In this document: in pieces, positions 10,063-21,727 of the stretch | How positions within the stretch are numbered: the first letter of the stretch is position 1 | Layout: each line of letters opens with the position of its first letter | Source of the DNA: Certhia americana | Lineage: Eukaryota; Chordata; Aves; Passeriformes; Certhiidae | DNA length: 64,000 nt | Assembly: GCA_018697195.1 (NCBI GenBank) | Contig: CM031858.1 | Coordinates: 90,075,095 to 90,139,094 of the forward strand | Direction: 5' to 3' | Translations under genes and position numbers: made by a program | The notes under the pieces: model-generated | Seen by the model: only the letters and a program-made list of their open reading frames with translations | What the model was told of the DNA's origin: nothing | Database searches by the model: none

Positions 10063-11199
10063 ATCCTCACCTTTAAAATGCTCTCTTTTTTTATGCAAAA
10101 AGCTGAATCTTCCAGGCCTATGTTAAACATGGCATTCATTGGCTTTGGATCATGCATTTAGATAATCTAGTACAGAATATTTTCTATAAGCAAGCAATAA
10201 TCCCAAATATGTACTCTTAATTCTGAATACTGTGGAGGTCTTCCAGATATGAATGGAGCTGTAGCTGAAACAGCAGTGTCTGTTCAAATCTTAAACCTAC
10301 TCCAAACGGTGACTCAAGGCAATGAACTCTCCTGTCCTCTGTTAATAATGACACTTCATTGTCACTTTAATTTATTTAATAAATTTACATGAAAGCAAAG
10401 GTAATGAAGAAAAGGTGGAGGGGTGAGAAAGAAAATATGGAGAAGCAGGAATTAGTAGGTGTTTCAGAAAAGGATGGGAAGGGAGGAAACAGAGCAAAAG
10501 GAAGGTAATATACTAGAAAAGGATGCGATTGGTAGAAGTAGTCTCTTTAATCAGTCATTTTAAATTGAATTGTACTGAGTATACCAAACAAATCTTTGCT
10601 TAGACTCCAAAAATTAGGGACTTTAGTCCAAAGGGGAAACTGTGTATATTACTATAAATTAAAAAGTAGTCATTGACATGTAGAAGAAATATTTTTTAAA
10701 AATGCAGTGCTACATTGCAGTTACAGGCCATCTCTGTTACATAATATTAATGGAAAAACAATATTTTTCTAGAATAAATAGTCATATGTTGGACAAATCC
10801 AGTTCATCATCTCTTAGAGTTTTGGCAGTGCTATTGAAAATTCTTGGGCATGATAACTTAGGTTTCTTTGCAATTTTCGCACTCCGATATCCTTTTGGAG
10901 ATTTCCATCTGAAGAAGTAAGAGCTGGCCAAGTAGAGCATGTGTTTCTGCCTAAATAGTTGTGAGTCTTGCAGGATATCCTTCATTTAGGGATCTTTTGA
11001 CCTGGAGGTGAATGTACTTAGGGGTAACAAATTTTGGGGAATTTGTGCCTGCATTTGGTAATCTCACTTGATGTCTCCTCACTTGTCTGAGCAGTGCTTC
11101 CTTACCAATCCTCCTTGTTTGACACATAATTTTAAACTCATGATCCTACACTTCATCATTTACCTCTCTGTGGATTCCTTATTTGTAATTTCTTAATTT
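10063..11199. other. AT-rich sequence, nothing recognised
   Basis: Purine-rich stretch at 10400-10520 on the + strand. The frames at 10702-10920 and 10782-10985 are antisense shadows of one another without a known product. Confidence 0.45.
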
Positions 11200-12200
11200 G
11201 GAGCAAAAACTACAAATCTTTTAACTCAGTCTTCATAAACAGTTTTCTGTACACTTTTATTATCCTTCCTTTACAATATTACAATCTTACTGTATGCTTC
11301 TGAGTTGAGTGGGCTAGAAGTATAAACTGTGTACAAATTCTTGAGTAGTCTACATAAATCAGATGAAATGTTTTCTTTTCCATTCTATTCATTTTAACTC
11401 CTAAAAATTGCTTGCTTTTCTAAACACCTCAGTTGTCCTCAGGTTCCAGGATTTTTTGCATGGAAACACTTAGTTTAGAGCTCATTAGTGCATATGAACA
11501 GTGGGGATTATTTTCCCATGTACATTACTTTGAACTTATCAACATTGGTATTGTCTATCACTTTATTTCCCAGTCATTCAGCATTATGACAATGTCCTAC
11601 AGTGTTTTCACTGAAGTATTCTTTCTATTAGATCATTAATGCATGTTGAAAAATGGAATTCCCAGCATCCTAGTGTTATCCTATTCTACTGTTAGTATCA
11701 TCAGCTTTGTAATTAATTGTTTTCTATTTTTCTACACATCTATTATTGGTCCATGGAAACTTAATTTCATTATAAATCTTTACTGAAAAATGTTACTAAA
11801 AACTTTCTGAAAAGCCAGTGTCAGGTAACTATTTTCCATTTGGTCACTGATTCTTTGAATAAACTCCAAAAATATATTTACAGGAGGCAAATTATTTCTT
11901 CATCTTTACGTTCACAATTATCCATAGACCTGCTCAGTCTATTTTTTATTATAGTTTCTACCATTTTCTCCAGCATGGAAATCAGTCTTTCTAGTCTGAA
12001 CTTCACTTCAGTCTGAGAACCTTTCTATGAACTAAAACTTTATGTCCCACTATCTGTGCTACCAAGGGCATTTTATATTTTAACTGAATCATTTATTGCA
12101 ATGCATCTTTTTCATATTTTAGTCTCTTTGAAACTCCTAGGTGAGTACCATCTGGTCCTTGCAATTTGCTACAACTCATGTTATTGATTTGTTCTTCATA
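11200..12200 (-). mobile_element. Ancient CR1/L3-like LINE, ORF2 RT region
   Basis: On the minus strand this follows the order of an old amniote CR1 ORF2. From low to high coordinate, 'taaaaattgcttgcttttctaa' is followed by 'tggggattattttcc' and 'cattactttgaacttatcaac' (11510-11550). Then come 'cccagtcattcag' (~11570), 'actttctgaaaagcc' (~11805) and the block corresponding to VPGKLVET (11930-12000). The last block, 'accatctggtccttgcaatt', encodes the KSPGPDG-type motif when reversed (12145-12175). All frames are destroyed. The left boundary is uncertain. Confidence 0.7.
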
Positions 12201-12204
12201 AAAA

Positions 12205-12745
12205 TGTAAGAATGACTGCACTATGTCAGACCAAAGGTCTGTCTACATCAGTATCATTCTTGGACAACACCAGATGTCGAGGGAAAATTATAAGAAAGAA
12301 AGAAAGGTGTTTTGGTAGTTCCTTTAAATTCTCCCCTGGCCTTGAACCATTTGTGGTTCAGAGACAGCTGAACATCAAATCGTCAGCTTATTTTAAAATT
12401 CTTAATGAATTTTTCTTCTACAAAGCTTATAGTAGTGGAAGAAAAGACTGCACTTCTCACATTTGCCAGACCCCATAGCAGAGGTACTGTGTACTGTGCA
12501 CAAAGAAACAGATCCTTTTGTTTTGTTTCATGGTTTTAATTTCTGGCCAGGACACCTACTTCCTTTTCTGCATCTTCATTAAGTTTACAGATACTCATTA
12601 AGTTCACGGACTTCCATCTCATCCATCCTCAATTATCACTTTTCCAAGCTCAAGCATTATAGCTTTTCAGTTGTTCCTTTCATGGAATTCTTTCTAAATA
12701 CTTTCACTATATTACTGCCTCTGTCTCAACCTTGTGGTGGGATGT
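12205..12745 (-). mobile_element. Ancient CR1/L3-like LINE 3' end
   Basis: Starts with 'gtaagaatgactgcactatg' and 'tcagaccaaaggtctgtcta', the reversed 3' end of an old amniote LINE that I remember as the 'GGTCAGACCAATGGTCC' block common in turtles. It continues with 'gtgcacaaagaaacagatcc' and 'ttttgttttgtttcatgg' (~12495-12535). 'cttttccaagctcaagc' lies near 12640 and 'ctcatccatcctcaattatc' near 12617. This is the expected order, so the fragment is a second, separate copy abutting the RT fragment at 11200-12200. Confidence 0.68.
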
Positions 12746-14119
12746 TATTGTGATCAGCAGGCAATCTCCAAGCTACCTCTAAGTATTATAACTTTTCAAA
12801 TGCACCTTCTGATTTATTTTTAATATACTGTCACATCAGATGATTTCCCCATTTGAAACTAAGCCCCACTTTCCCTTACGCCTGATTCCACCAGCAGATG
12901 AATGTGTGGTTACAATCTGTCAGCTACTGCAGAGTAGGTATTTGATAGCAAAAAAAAATTGTATCCCAGTCAATGCTGGGAGTAAGGTAAGCACTAGCTG
13001 TCTTCTCTTGGATTTGCTAACTAACAGCTCCAAAGAGGGGCTTTCAGTATCTCTGGATGAGATTCCAGTGTCATCTCTCTTGTGTCCTAACCTGATATTT
13101 AGCCAGGCTATATATGATTGAAATCGGCTTTCATTATTGAGTTTTCTGCTGCAGCATCCTTTCTCATTTTCTGTGTCCCCAGTCACTTTGACTGTCATGA
13201 TTTGGAGAGGAATGCAGAAATTGTTAATGTAACCCTAGAACTACCCACTTTCTATTCAATCATAGGTGCTGAACACTCCTGATTGATAGTTCACCTTATG
13301 CCCTTTCTCATTTGACCTTGTTTATACTACAATGCCCCAGTATGGTCAAATGCTGAAATAACTAGTACCTTGTAATTATTTTCTTCTTACTTATTGTCCT
13401 TACACTACATTTGTAATATGGCTCTTAAGTCAATATCTTAATTTAAAAACAGGCATTCTAGTAGAATGGTCTTGCTTTTGGGAATCATCTCCTCCTTTGG
13501 ACCCAGTGAAGTGACTTTGCAGGGCTCTGTTGAACTAGATTGAAAATTAGATTCATTACAGTCGGGGTAAATGTCATATCATGTAGACATTATGCTTCTG
13601 GGAATACATTTTTCATCTGTCCTCTACCTTTTCAGATGCATTTTCTTGCTCTCTTATATTTGCCAACTATGAGGGTAGAAAATAACACTGATAAGGAAGT
13701 GATTCCTCAAGAAACAGAATGAGCTGAGAACACTTACCTGTTCAGTCAGTGCCTCTCATTCTATTTACTGCAGTTTCTGGGAAAAAAAACAATTCAAAAA
13801 ATTAAGGAAGTTTTTTGCCTGTCTCTGAAAGATACTAATTTCTTCCAGTCACTCTTACAGCTAACCTCTATCCTGCCTCACTTCAGCAGAGATCAAGATT
13901 TTGTTGTCCATTCATTTTGTCATGTCAAGAAAGAAGAGGGGAAGAAAATTTAGTCATCAGTCCATACAAAGTTTGGGGATAGTCCATAATAGTCTGCAAG
14001 AGCTGTCATGAAAAAGATACAAAGCCTATGTCTGCAAAGATAGATAAAGAAAGGCCTGCTTAGTTTTGAATTCTGACTCAGCAATCACCTGAAAAAAACA
14101 TACTCGATCTTATATCACC
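12746..14119. other. Sequence without recognised genes or repeats
   Basis: Possibly further decayed LINE sequence, but I cannot place it. The overlapping frames at 12840-13121 (+) and 12920-13198 (-) show no known domain. Confidence 0.4.
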
Positions 14120-14470
14120 TTCCTTTTGAACAATCAAAAGATGAGTGGCAAAAGATATTGAGAACAGAGAAATTAGCAGGGCAAGCAGTGCATGTAAATT
14201 GGTGTGGAAAAGCTAACTTAAGTAATTTAGAAAAAGAAAGAATGAACAGATATACTGACTAGTGAATTGTGTAATGAAGATAGATGGTTTGGTGCTCTTA
14301 ATTTAGTCTCATAATGTGAGAACAAGAAGACACTCAATTACTCTGAGTGTTAGCAAATTTAAAAGTGATAAAAGGAAACAATTCTTTATGCAGTAAATAG
14401 TAAATCTTTGGAACTTGAATTCTCTTAACATTCAGTTACCTGAGAAGTTTAAATTATTTAGAACTGAGCC
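14120..14470 (+). mobile_element. Ancient CR1/L3-like LINE, ORF2 C-terminal region
   Basis: On the + strand: 'ggtgtggaaaagctaac' (~14200), 'cataatgtgagaacaagaag' (~14310), then 'ttagcaaatttaaaagtgat' and 'aaaaggaaacaattctttatg' (~14350-14390). 'taaatctttggaacttgaat' follows at ~14402. This is the usual order of the old CR1/L3 ORF2 tail (SKFKxxKRxxFxxxxVNLWN). It is opposite in orientation to its neighbours, so it is an independent insertion. Confidence 0.65.
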
Positions 14471-15179
14471 TTAGAATGTGAACAAGCACGGATTGGTTGC
14501 TGTTTTGAAACAGGAAAGCACAGTGAAATAGCATCACTATATCTAGAATACCTTTTAGAACGTTGGAGAGCATTTGCAATTTGATTTCAAGAGCATGATC
14601 TGTGTTGGACAAATTCACAAAAATTTTGGTCTTTTATGATCTCTCAAGGAGCAGCTATGGTGTACTGCTTAAGTCCTCACCTACAGTGGCAGATTCATTC
14701 TCATGTCTTAGTCAGAGAATTGTAGCCAGCATACTACACTTCCTGAGGACTGGATTAAAATCCCTTGGGCAATTGATCTGAATATCATCGCTAAATTTTA
14801 GATAAAAATTATTACTTTTTTAAGGCATGTGAATGAATCTTTATTCTCTTATTGACATTATGCTTGACGACATCTCTCTTCATACTCTGAGGCATTATAG
14901 CTGAATCACTGTTCACTGGACAGTTTGGATATCTTCATGGTGTAAGTATCTGTGAGAAGTGTGCTTGTTAGAACAAGGTACAAGCTGATTAAAGTGAAGA
15001 AGCCCAGGTGAAGGTTTACAGCTACCAAGGACAAATGTCAGACATTAAGGCTTTCAGGCAGCATTTACACTGTTGGAGTGATGATCAGCTATTCTCAGGA
15101 TTAGCTTCAACAGTCAATCATTGGCATGGTGCAAGAGACATTTTGACATTTTGGTGCTAAGATTTCAGTGTTAATGAGA
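14471..15179. other. Sequence without recognised genes or repeats
   Basis: Nothing supportable. A consensus-like GTAAGTATC near 14943 has no convincing matching acceptor. Confidence 0.4.
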
Positions 15180-15490
15180 AATGCCCTTCCAAGGGCAGGC
15201 CAGCAGTCCATCTAGCTATGTGCTATATCACAGGCAGGTCAAAGGATGCCATTTTAGCAGAGTGCATAAGTCTGGCCAACTTGCAAGCCATAATTCATGT
15301 ACTCCACCAACTTCTACAGCTGCTGTATTAGAATTTTGCACAAGAAATTTTAACCCATAGTTTTAATATCCATTTGTGACCCTGTTGTTTATGAGTTTTT
15401 CTGTACCTTCTTCTCTTCAGATCTCCCTGCTTCTACTGCTTCCCTGAGCATCAAGTTCCAGATATTCTTCAACCACTGGTAGAACAGGTA
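15180..15490 (-). mobile_element. Ancient CR1/L3-like LINE 3' end
   Basis: 'caggccagcagtccatctag' (~15195) is the reversed 3' end of the old LINE family seen at 12205. 'ttctacagctgctgtattag' and 'cccatagttttaatatcc' follow (15315-15373). Then 'tttgtgaccctgttgtttat' and 'ctgagcatcaagttccag' (~15440) occur in the order expected for its minus-strand reading. Confidence 0.6.
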
Positions 15491-17039
15491 TTTTGGTTTT
15501 AATCAATGTTGTACTAGCTTGGAGCCAGCCTTACTTAGTGTCACAGAATTCATCTGTTGCTGAGTTCAGCGAACAACAGCTCTGCATTTCTGATAATCTC
15601 CCTCTTTGAGTTCATAACCCCTGGTCAGGGCCCTTTCCTTAGCATTCTCTACAGGAAGGATTCTTACCTGTCCTTGTGTTGTAGCTACTCTGTCTCCTGG
15701 ATCATTTCAGTTTTTCTTCTCTTGTATGCACATTCTCTATATCCACTACACCCTTCTGAGCTGCAGAGATAAAGGACACACAGGCTACAAGGATGTAACC
15801 ATGCTAGATGCAGCCTTTGCCACAGGAATGGCCTTAACAATCCTGTATGACTTCTGCACATGTAACTGCCAATTCAGAGCATATCCTAATTCACCCCTCA
15901 CAAGAAGTCAGCAGCCTAGGAACACAAGCCCATCTATTATCCTCCTACTGAGACTCTAAAATGTCTTACACAGGGCTTGACATTTCTGCCAGTCAAACTT
16001 CCACTTTAGAGACCCCATGTGACTATTTTAGTTTCCACTGCTGACAGTTTGGTTCTGTTACAATGAAGGTTCAGCCAAGTCTTTCTAATATAGGCTCTTT
16101 CATTGTCATACATGGAGATTATGGGTCCCTTCCTGCCCCTCACAACCTGCATGATTTCAGAGAATGTTACTATGCAGATCAGGGATTTTAGTCCCCTACC
16201 TAGCAGACTGAATTTAGCTTTCAGAGTTTTTGTCTTTCACAGTCCTGTGACTGGACTGACAAAAAACAAGTTTCTCTCCTGCATCCTTGGCAGGTTTAGT
16301 GTTTTAATCCACTTGATTGAAAAGAAAATATTCTCATGTTTGGGCGTTTTCCTTTGGTTTTGGGAAAGACAGAAACTGTTACAGTCATGCACTTATACAT
16401 GAATGTGTTGGGAGGGGTTCTGTGACGGGTGGGAAAAGATTTTGATGTTAAGGAGCATGTTGTCTGAGATTACCAGAAGAATGTGGTTAGCTGAAGGGAA
16501 ACTAAGAATATAAGTACTGAAACATTTTGTAGGCAATACATACCTCCTGTTGTCTAAAGAAATAGTGTTTAAGTGTCCTGCAAGATTAATGACAGAAAGA
16601 GTGGGAACACATCTTCGGCTCATCTGTGGAGTTAGACACAAAGGCCCTGTAGTATTCCCACTGTAGCTTAGGATGTTTTAATGTTCATCTTTACAGTTCA
16701 TATTCTCAGCATTTATCTGACTCTGATTCCATGGTCACCATGACATGGCAGTTCTCTAAGGAATTTCTTTGGCACCTTTCTTTTACTTGCAGTGTCACAG
16801 ATCTTCTAATTTAGCATAACTGGCTAATTTTTTTTTCTGCTCGCCTACCCCTTTGCACTGCTGGGGCCAGCACTCAGGTTGTTACTACAAATTAATTTTT
16901 CTTTTTTTCCTTGAGCTGCACACTTTTGCTTGCATTGGCATAATTAACATACACAAATCATAATTACCATGCTGGAGTGACCTCTTGGATGGGTCTCTTC
17001 TCAGCTTTGAACAAGCAGAAAATACAAAAATCTTTGCAG
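15491..17039. other. Sequence without recognised genes or repeats
   Basis: Frames at 15557-15772, 15726-15959 and 16103-16402 have no family resemblance. Confidence 0.45.
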
Positions 17040-17260
17040 ATGTGTTTTTGCAGCTCCTGCCATGCATCGGATGCTGACACTCCTGCATACACCCTGAGGT
17101 GCCCGGCACTGTCAGTGCCCTGTGCTCAGGGTATTAATTGGCCAGCCAACAGCAAAACAGCCAATCAAACAGCTTAAGTAACAAAGACAGCATTGTATAT
17201 TTACTCTGATTATCTTACTTTTCCCTAATGAAGCTGCTTTAAGGTTTCTCTCCTGGCAAG
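17040..17260. promoter_or_regulatory. Candidate regulatory block with CCAAT motifs in both orientations
   Basis: ATTGG at 17137-17141 and CCAAT at 17161-17165 lie 20 bp apart in opposite orientations. They are preceded by a GGCACTG-T-CAGTGCC palindrome at 17105-17119 in a locally GC-richer patch. No initiator, transcript or open frame confirms a promoter. Alternatives are a conserved enhancer or chance. Confidence 0.22.
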
Positions 17261-17833
17261 GATCCAAAATGCTTTTATCTGCTTGCATGCAGTGGGCTGT
17301 CAAGCTGAGAGAAAAAGCCTCCTTTGTGTGCATGGTCTGTCTTGTTTTCAGAGGAGTTGCTGCAGAGGAAAGGGTGGATATCTTTGTGGGTGCCTTGACT
17401 TTCATATGTTGAAGGAGGCCTGTAAGGGTGTCTTTTTCACAAATGTTCTGATTTTTTTTAAACTTTGATCCCAGTGAATGGAGTGTGTGCTGAGAGTTCA
17501 TCAGACACAGTTTCATCACCCTGTGGCTCCTCCATTTCGGTTAATTTCTGTGTCACTAGTGATATTACTGGGCCCACTGCTTATTTGCTAATGCCCTCTA
17601 GACCTGGGTATACACCCTCTATACTGCTGAGTATATATCCCGGTCCTCATCCTTCTGAAAAAGAATGGAGGGATCTTAATACAATTCTTACAAAGAAACT
17701 TCTGAAGGAAGAAATCAAAAAATAAATCAAGAAATTAACCTGAGAAGGACTTCAAATTTACATTGCCTTAGTTTCCAGTGCAATATCCAACACAGTGATG
17801 CAATTCTTTAAGGAAAATTGCAAGAATTGCGAA

Positions 17834-17864
17834 GAGAGCACAAACACATCAGGTTTGTGCTCTC
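17834..17864. repeat. Perfect 12-bp hairpin, 7-nt loop
   Basis: GAGAGCACAAAC at 17834-17845 pairs with GTTTGTGCTCTC at 17853-17864; loop ACATCAG. Confidence 0.85.
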
Positions 17865-18596
17865 AGGAAAAAAATGTTTCACTACTTTGTGTACTTATTT
17901 CTCAATTTTTATTCCCAGTTAAGACCTTCTCTGAATTTGCAACAAAATTTTTCTTTGATTCTAGAGTTATTTAAGACACTTTAAATGAAATTGTTTCCTG
18001 AAAGTTTGCAAAGATACCTCATATTATAAGTAAGATTTTATGTATTGTGGAATTTTTCCCAATTATTTTGTAACTGAAAAAATACATTTGCACTCTTGTT
18101 TATATATAATTTTGTTTTTCATTTCAGAAGTTCATTTCATAGTCGAGTGATACACCTGCATTAACTATAGTCCATGCAAAGAAACTTGTGCTAGAATGAA
18201 TTCATACTTGCTTCAACCAAGTATGTAATTTTCACTGCTGTATATCAGAATGCTTCAGTATACTTCAGATTGAACTTGCAAAATACTGTTTTATCCACTG
18301 TTGGTTTTTTTTTTTAATATTTACGTTAACATTTATCAAATAGGACTGCCTGGCTTCATAGTTCCCATAGAAATACAGCCACCAAACTGAAACTCTTGGA
18401 ATTTATTTAGGATTATTTCCTGCATAGATGTCAGGGTGCTGCCTGCCAGCCTCTACTCATCGTCAGCAAGGATGGTGCCCAGATCAGTGCAGTCCCTGAG
18501 TCTGGACAGCCAGATCCTGGGAAGGATGTTTTAAGACCCCTGGAACTAAATCCTTAAAAGAAATACAGTAAACTGGAGAAAATGCAGGGTGTTAAG

Positions 18597-18646
18597 AGAA
18601 CAGAGATCAAATCGGTGGAAGCTGGTAGTGACTTGATCTCTGTTCT
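18597..18646. repeat. Perfect 14-bp inverted repeat, 22-nt loop
   Basis: AGAACAGAGATCAA at 18597-18610 pairs with its exact complement at 18633-18646. The geometry resembles a short pre-miRNA but the stem is too short for a typical one. Confidence 0.85.
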
Positions 18647-18826
18647 TTCATAGTCGAGATGGTTCTCTGTTTCTTTATGGCCACAATAACTAAATTTACA
18701 GACTTTTTTGAGTTATTTGGTAAGAGCTCAAGGACAGAGTAAGTGTCAAGTTCCACGGAAGCTGGCATGGGGAGCTGCATGATGATACAGCATGTCTATG
18801 TCAGACACCTTCTAAAAGTAACTACT

Positions 18827-18847
18827 TGTTTTTCCAGTGGAAAAACA
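18827..18847. repeat. Near-continuous 10-bp palindrome with 1-nt centre
   Basis: TGTTTTTCCA at 18827-18836, G, then TGGAAAAACA at 18838-18847. Such a palindrome can extrude as a cruciform or bind a dimeric protein; no further evidence. Confidence 0.8.
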
Positions 18848-19261
18848 CCAGAGGAGAGTGAGGTGCATCTTGCAGGAGGAAGGAAACTTGAAGGAAAAAG
18901 AAGCCAGAGTGATTACAATTGTTATGCTGAAGTCATCGTTTGTTTCCATTAAACCATTGGTCATCTATTAATGAGTGTGACTGAGTTAAAGAAGACAGAA
19001 GTGAGCTCGTATTGGGGACACTGGAAACCTAATTCCATCCAAGCAGCTCTTTCTGTTTGGAGAGTTCTAATCAATGCTATCCCTGTATAAAAACCTTTAA
19101 CATATGCAATTAATGAACAAACTATTTTTTTTTTTCCTCCTATACAGTCCTTGTGATCACATATCTCGTCTGCTGCTGTCGATTTCTGTTCTAAGTTCTC
19201 AAGTAATAAATTCTTTCTGTCTGTCCTGGTAGTGCTACTGCTCTAATAATAATTAATCAAA

Positions 19262-19305
19262 TTTAGTTATTATTTTATTATTATTATTTTATTATTATTA
19301 TACAG
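19262..19305. repeat. ATT-rich microsatellite
   Basis: Interrupted (TTA)n run with occasional extra T. Confidence 0.8.
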
Positions 19306-20556
19306 AGAATGTTTTATCTTGTTATATAATTTAACACTAACCATTCAAAACCAGATGAATAAAAAATCTATTTTATCTCACAATAAAAGGTAATTTTTCA
19401 TTAATATGCAGAACCGTTTGCATTTTTTCTACAATAATTACTTATTTAACCTTTCAAAATGTAGATTTTTTTTTAATGAACAACAGTATCAGACATTGTT
19501 AGATCATTTTACTGGCTTTTATAAAAGATAATGAGTACTCTTCCTTTGCGTGTTCAGTGTAAAGTAATTGTAGCTATCTTGTGGTACTAAAAAATGTTCA
19601 GCCACCATAAACAACGTATTTCAGTTTATGAAAGACGTACTATATATGTCACTTTCTGTTTAGTGTGTGCCTATTCCAAGATACCAAAGGAGCTGAAGTA
19701 GGTTCATAATGGATGTCGTTGTTTGCTTTAGGTAAAACAAATAGGTTTTTTTGATCCTGTGTGTATGAACAGAAAATGCTGTGTGACAAATCCATAGATA
19801 AAAGACATATGCAGCTGCTTCTCGGTATCTCAAGCATGGTGCAGAGCAAATAACTAATCAATTTTCTTTTAGATCAGTAACAAGTCATGTATTAATGAGT
19901 AAAACCTGTTTCACAGTTACGTGCCATATTAAAATTCATCCTCTGGAAACATAACTTGGTTGCTGGACAACATGCAACCTTTCTGTAACAGTCAGTGTTC
20001 TATTTCCAGTATCATGTTAAGCTATTGATAACTAGCCCAAACACTCAAATATCTTAGGTCATTGAATCAACAAAACCTTTTGCAGAAAGTCTGTTACTTC
20101 ATTGTTTATAATCCAGAGTTCAGTTTTCCTCATACTTTTATGCAATGATAAAACAAAAGAGGAAAAGAACAACAGAAAAGAAAACCGATCTCACTCAAAT
20201 TATGATAAGAATGTAATTTAATCCTTATTTCTCCATACCTGTTACTGCCATCTAACTATTAGGTGCTGCATCAGAATGGAACATCCCGCAGAGTGAAAAT
20301 GAAACAGATTATAGTTCAATATATCAAAAATCTAATTAGAAAAGCTTGAAATTTTTTGTCTTTTGACTAATATTCAATGCTACAGTATCTTTACCCAAAT
20401 ATGTGATAACTATGAATTTTCATTTTAAACAGGCTTATTTCACTATGAAATTATTTTTGGAGTTTTACCTTCCCTGCAGGAAAAAATTCTTAAGTTACTG
20501 TCTACATAAAAATGTTAATACATTTTTACTCTGGTGCAGAGTCAACATAAATACCC

Positions 20557-20828
20557 AGAATCATAGAATCACATAATATGCTGAATTGAAAGGGACCTAC
20601 CAGGATCATTGAGTTCAACTCCTGGCCCTACACAGGACACTCCAAGAGTCACATCATGTCTGAAAGCATTTGTCCAAATGCTCCTTGAACTATGTCAAGT
20701 GCTGTGACTACCTCCCTGGGGAGCTTGTTCCAGTGCCTGGCCACTCTCAGGTTGAAAAACCTTTTCCTGTATCCAGCCTAAACTTCCCCAACTCAGTTCC
20801 GTGACGTTTCCTTGAGTCCTGTCGCTGG
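20557..20828 (-). mobile_element. CR1 LINE 3' end, relatively young
   Basis: Begins with the reversed CR1 terminus 'agaatcatagaatcac', then 'gaaagggacctaccaggatc' and 'gagttcaactcctggccct'. Next come 'ggagcttgttccagtgcctg' and 'ccactctcaggttgaaaaac', then 'agcctaaacttcccc', and it ends near 'gagtcctgtcgctgg'. This is 3' UTR plus the last codons of ORF2, 5' truncated as usual for CR1. Confidence 0.93.
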
Positions 20829-21644
20829 TAAGCACAATGAAATATCATCTCTCTATAAATAGGGGTATGTGGGTGTGAGTTTAGATCTTAGGTTTGCTAA
20901 AGAAGAATGTGAAAGGTAGTTGGGATTGCCTTTGTCTGCCTTTGTAGCAGGTAGACCAGCAGAAGCAGATCTATATGAAAGTATGAAACCCTTGGTGTTC
21001 ATGTTCACACAAATCACATTTTAATGGGGGCAGGGGGGGTGGAGAGTGTAGGGAGAGATAAACTCTAGGCTATTCTATAGTCTCCAGCCCATTTGCAGCT
21101 GGTGTGGATTAGAACTGCTCCTTCTTCCTTAGTTTCACCTGAAAGGATTTCAGTTCAAGTGCTCCATGGCAGCTCCATGGTGCATATCGAAACAGAGTAA
21201 ATAGGGACCAGTGGCAGTTCCAAACTGCTCTCCTGATACAAATTAAAACACGAATGTAGGCACATATACTATGTCTCAAAAGCCATAATCAAAAAGATAG
21301 GAAAAGGCTCTTAAAAGGCAACAATAGGACCTAAGAAATGGCAGGTCTAAAGGAAAAATATACTTACTATGGATATCAATGCACAAACCCAATAGAATGA
21401 AATTAATGTTGTAACCTGATCAGAAGGTATGAGATGTATGAAAAAAGAAGCAAATAGACACCTCTTAATACTACAGCTAAGGGACATTAGTATTTTCTTT
21501 GTAATATCAAAGAACAAAGAGAATTAAAAGGCGACATTCACTGGTCTTTATAGGAAGAAAGTCTGTCAGACAAAATACTGAAAACCCACAAATATTCAGC
21601 AAAAAAGTCTGTGTAGGGACAAAAGGCTACACAGATGTAGCATG
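20829..21644. other. Sequence without recognised genes or repeats
   Basis: A G-run near 21026-21041 is the only notable composition feature. Confidence 0.45.
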
Positions 21645-21727
21645 TTTCATTCATTCATTCATTCAAAACAAAACAAAACAAAAAAACAAACAAACAAACA
21701 AACAAACAAACAAAAACAAACAAAAAA
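21645..21727 (+). repeat. Composite microsatellite (CATT)n then (AAAAC)n/(AAAC)n
   Basis: Four CATT units pass into AAAAC and AAAC units. The lysine/asparagine/threonine-rich or leucine/phenylalanine-rich frames across it are artefacts. Confidence 0.9.

Larger units (their letters stand above)
17261..20556. other. AT-rich sequence with several hairpins, no recognised gene
   Basis: Apart from the hairpins listed separately and an ATT-rich run at about 19262-19305, nothing is recognised. The 135-codon minus-strand frame at 17112-17519 shows no domain. Confidence 0.45.

Noticed and set aside
14880..14950. Exon-like interval before GTAAGTATC at 14943
   Set aside because: No convincing acceptor upstream.
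17112..17519. 135-codon minus-strand frame
   Set aside because: No recognisable domain and it overlaps the CCAAT-rich block.
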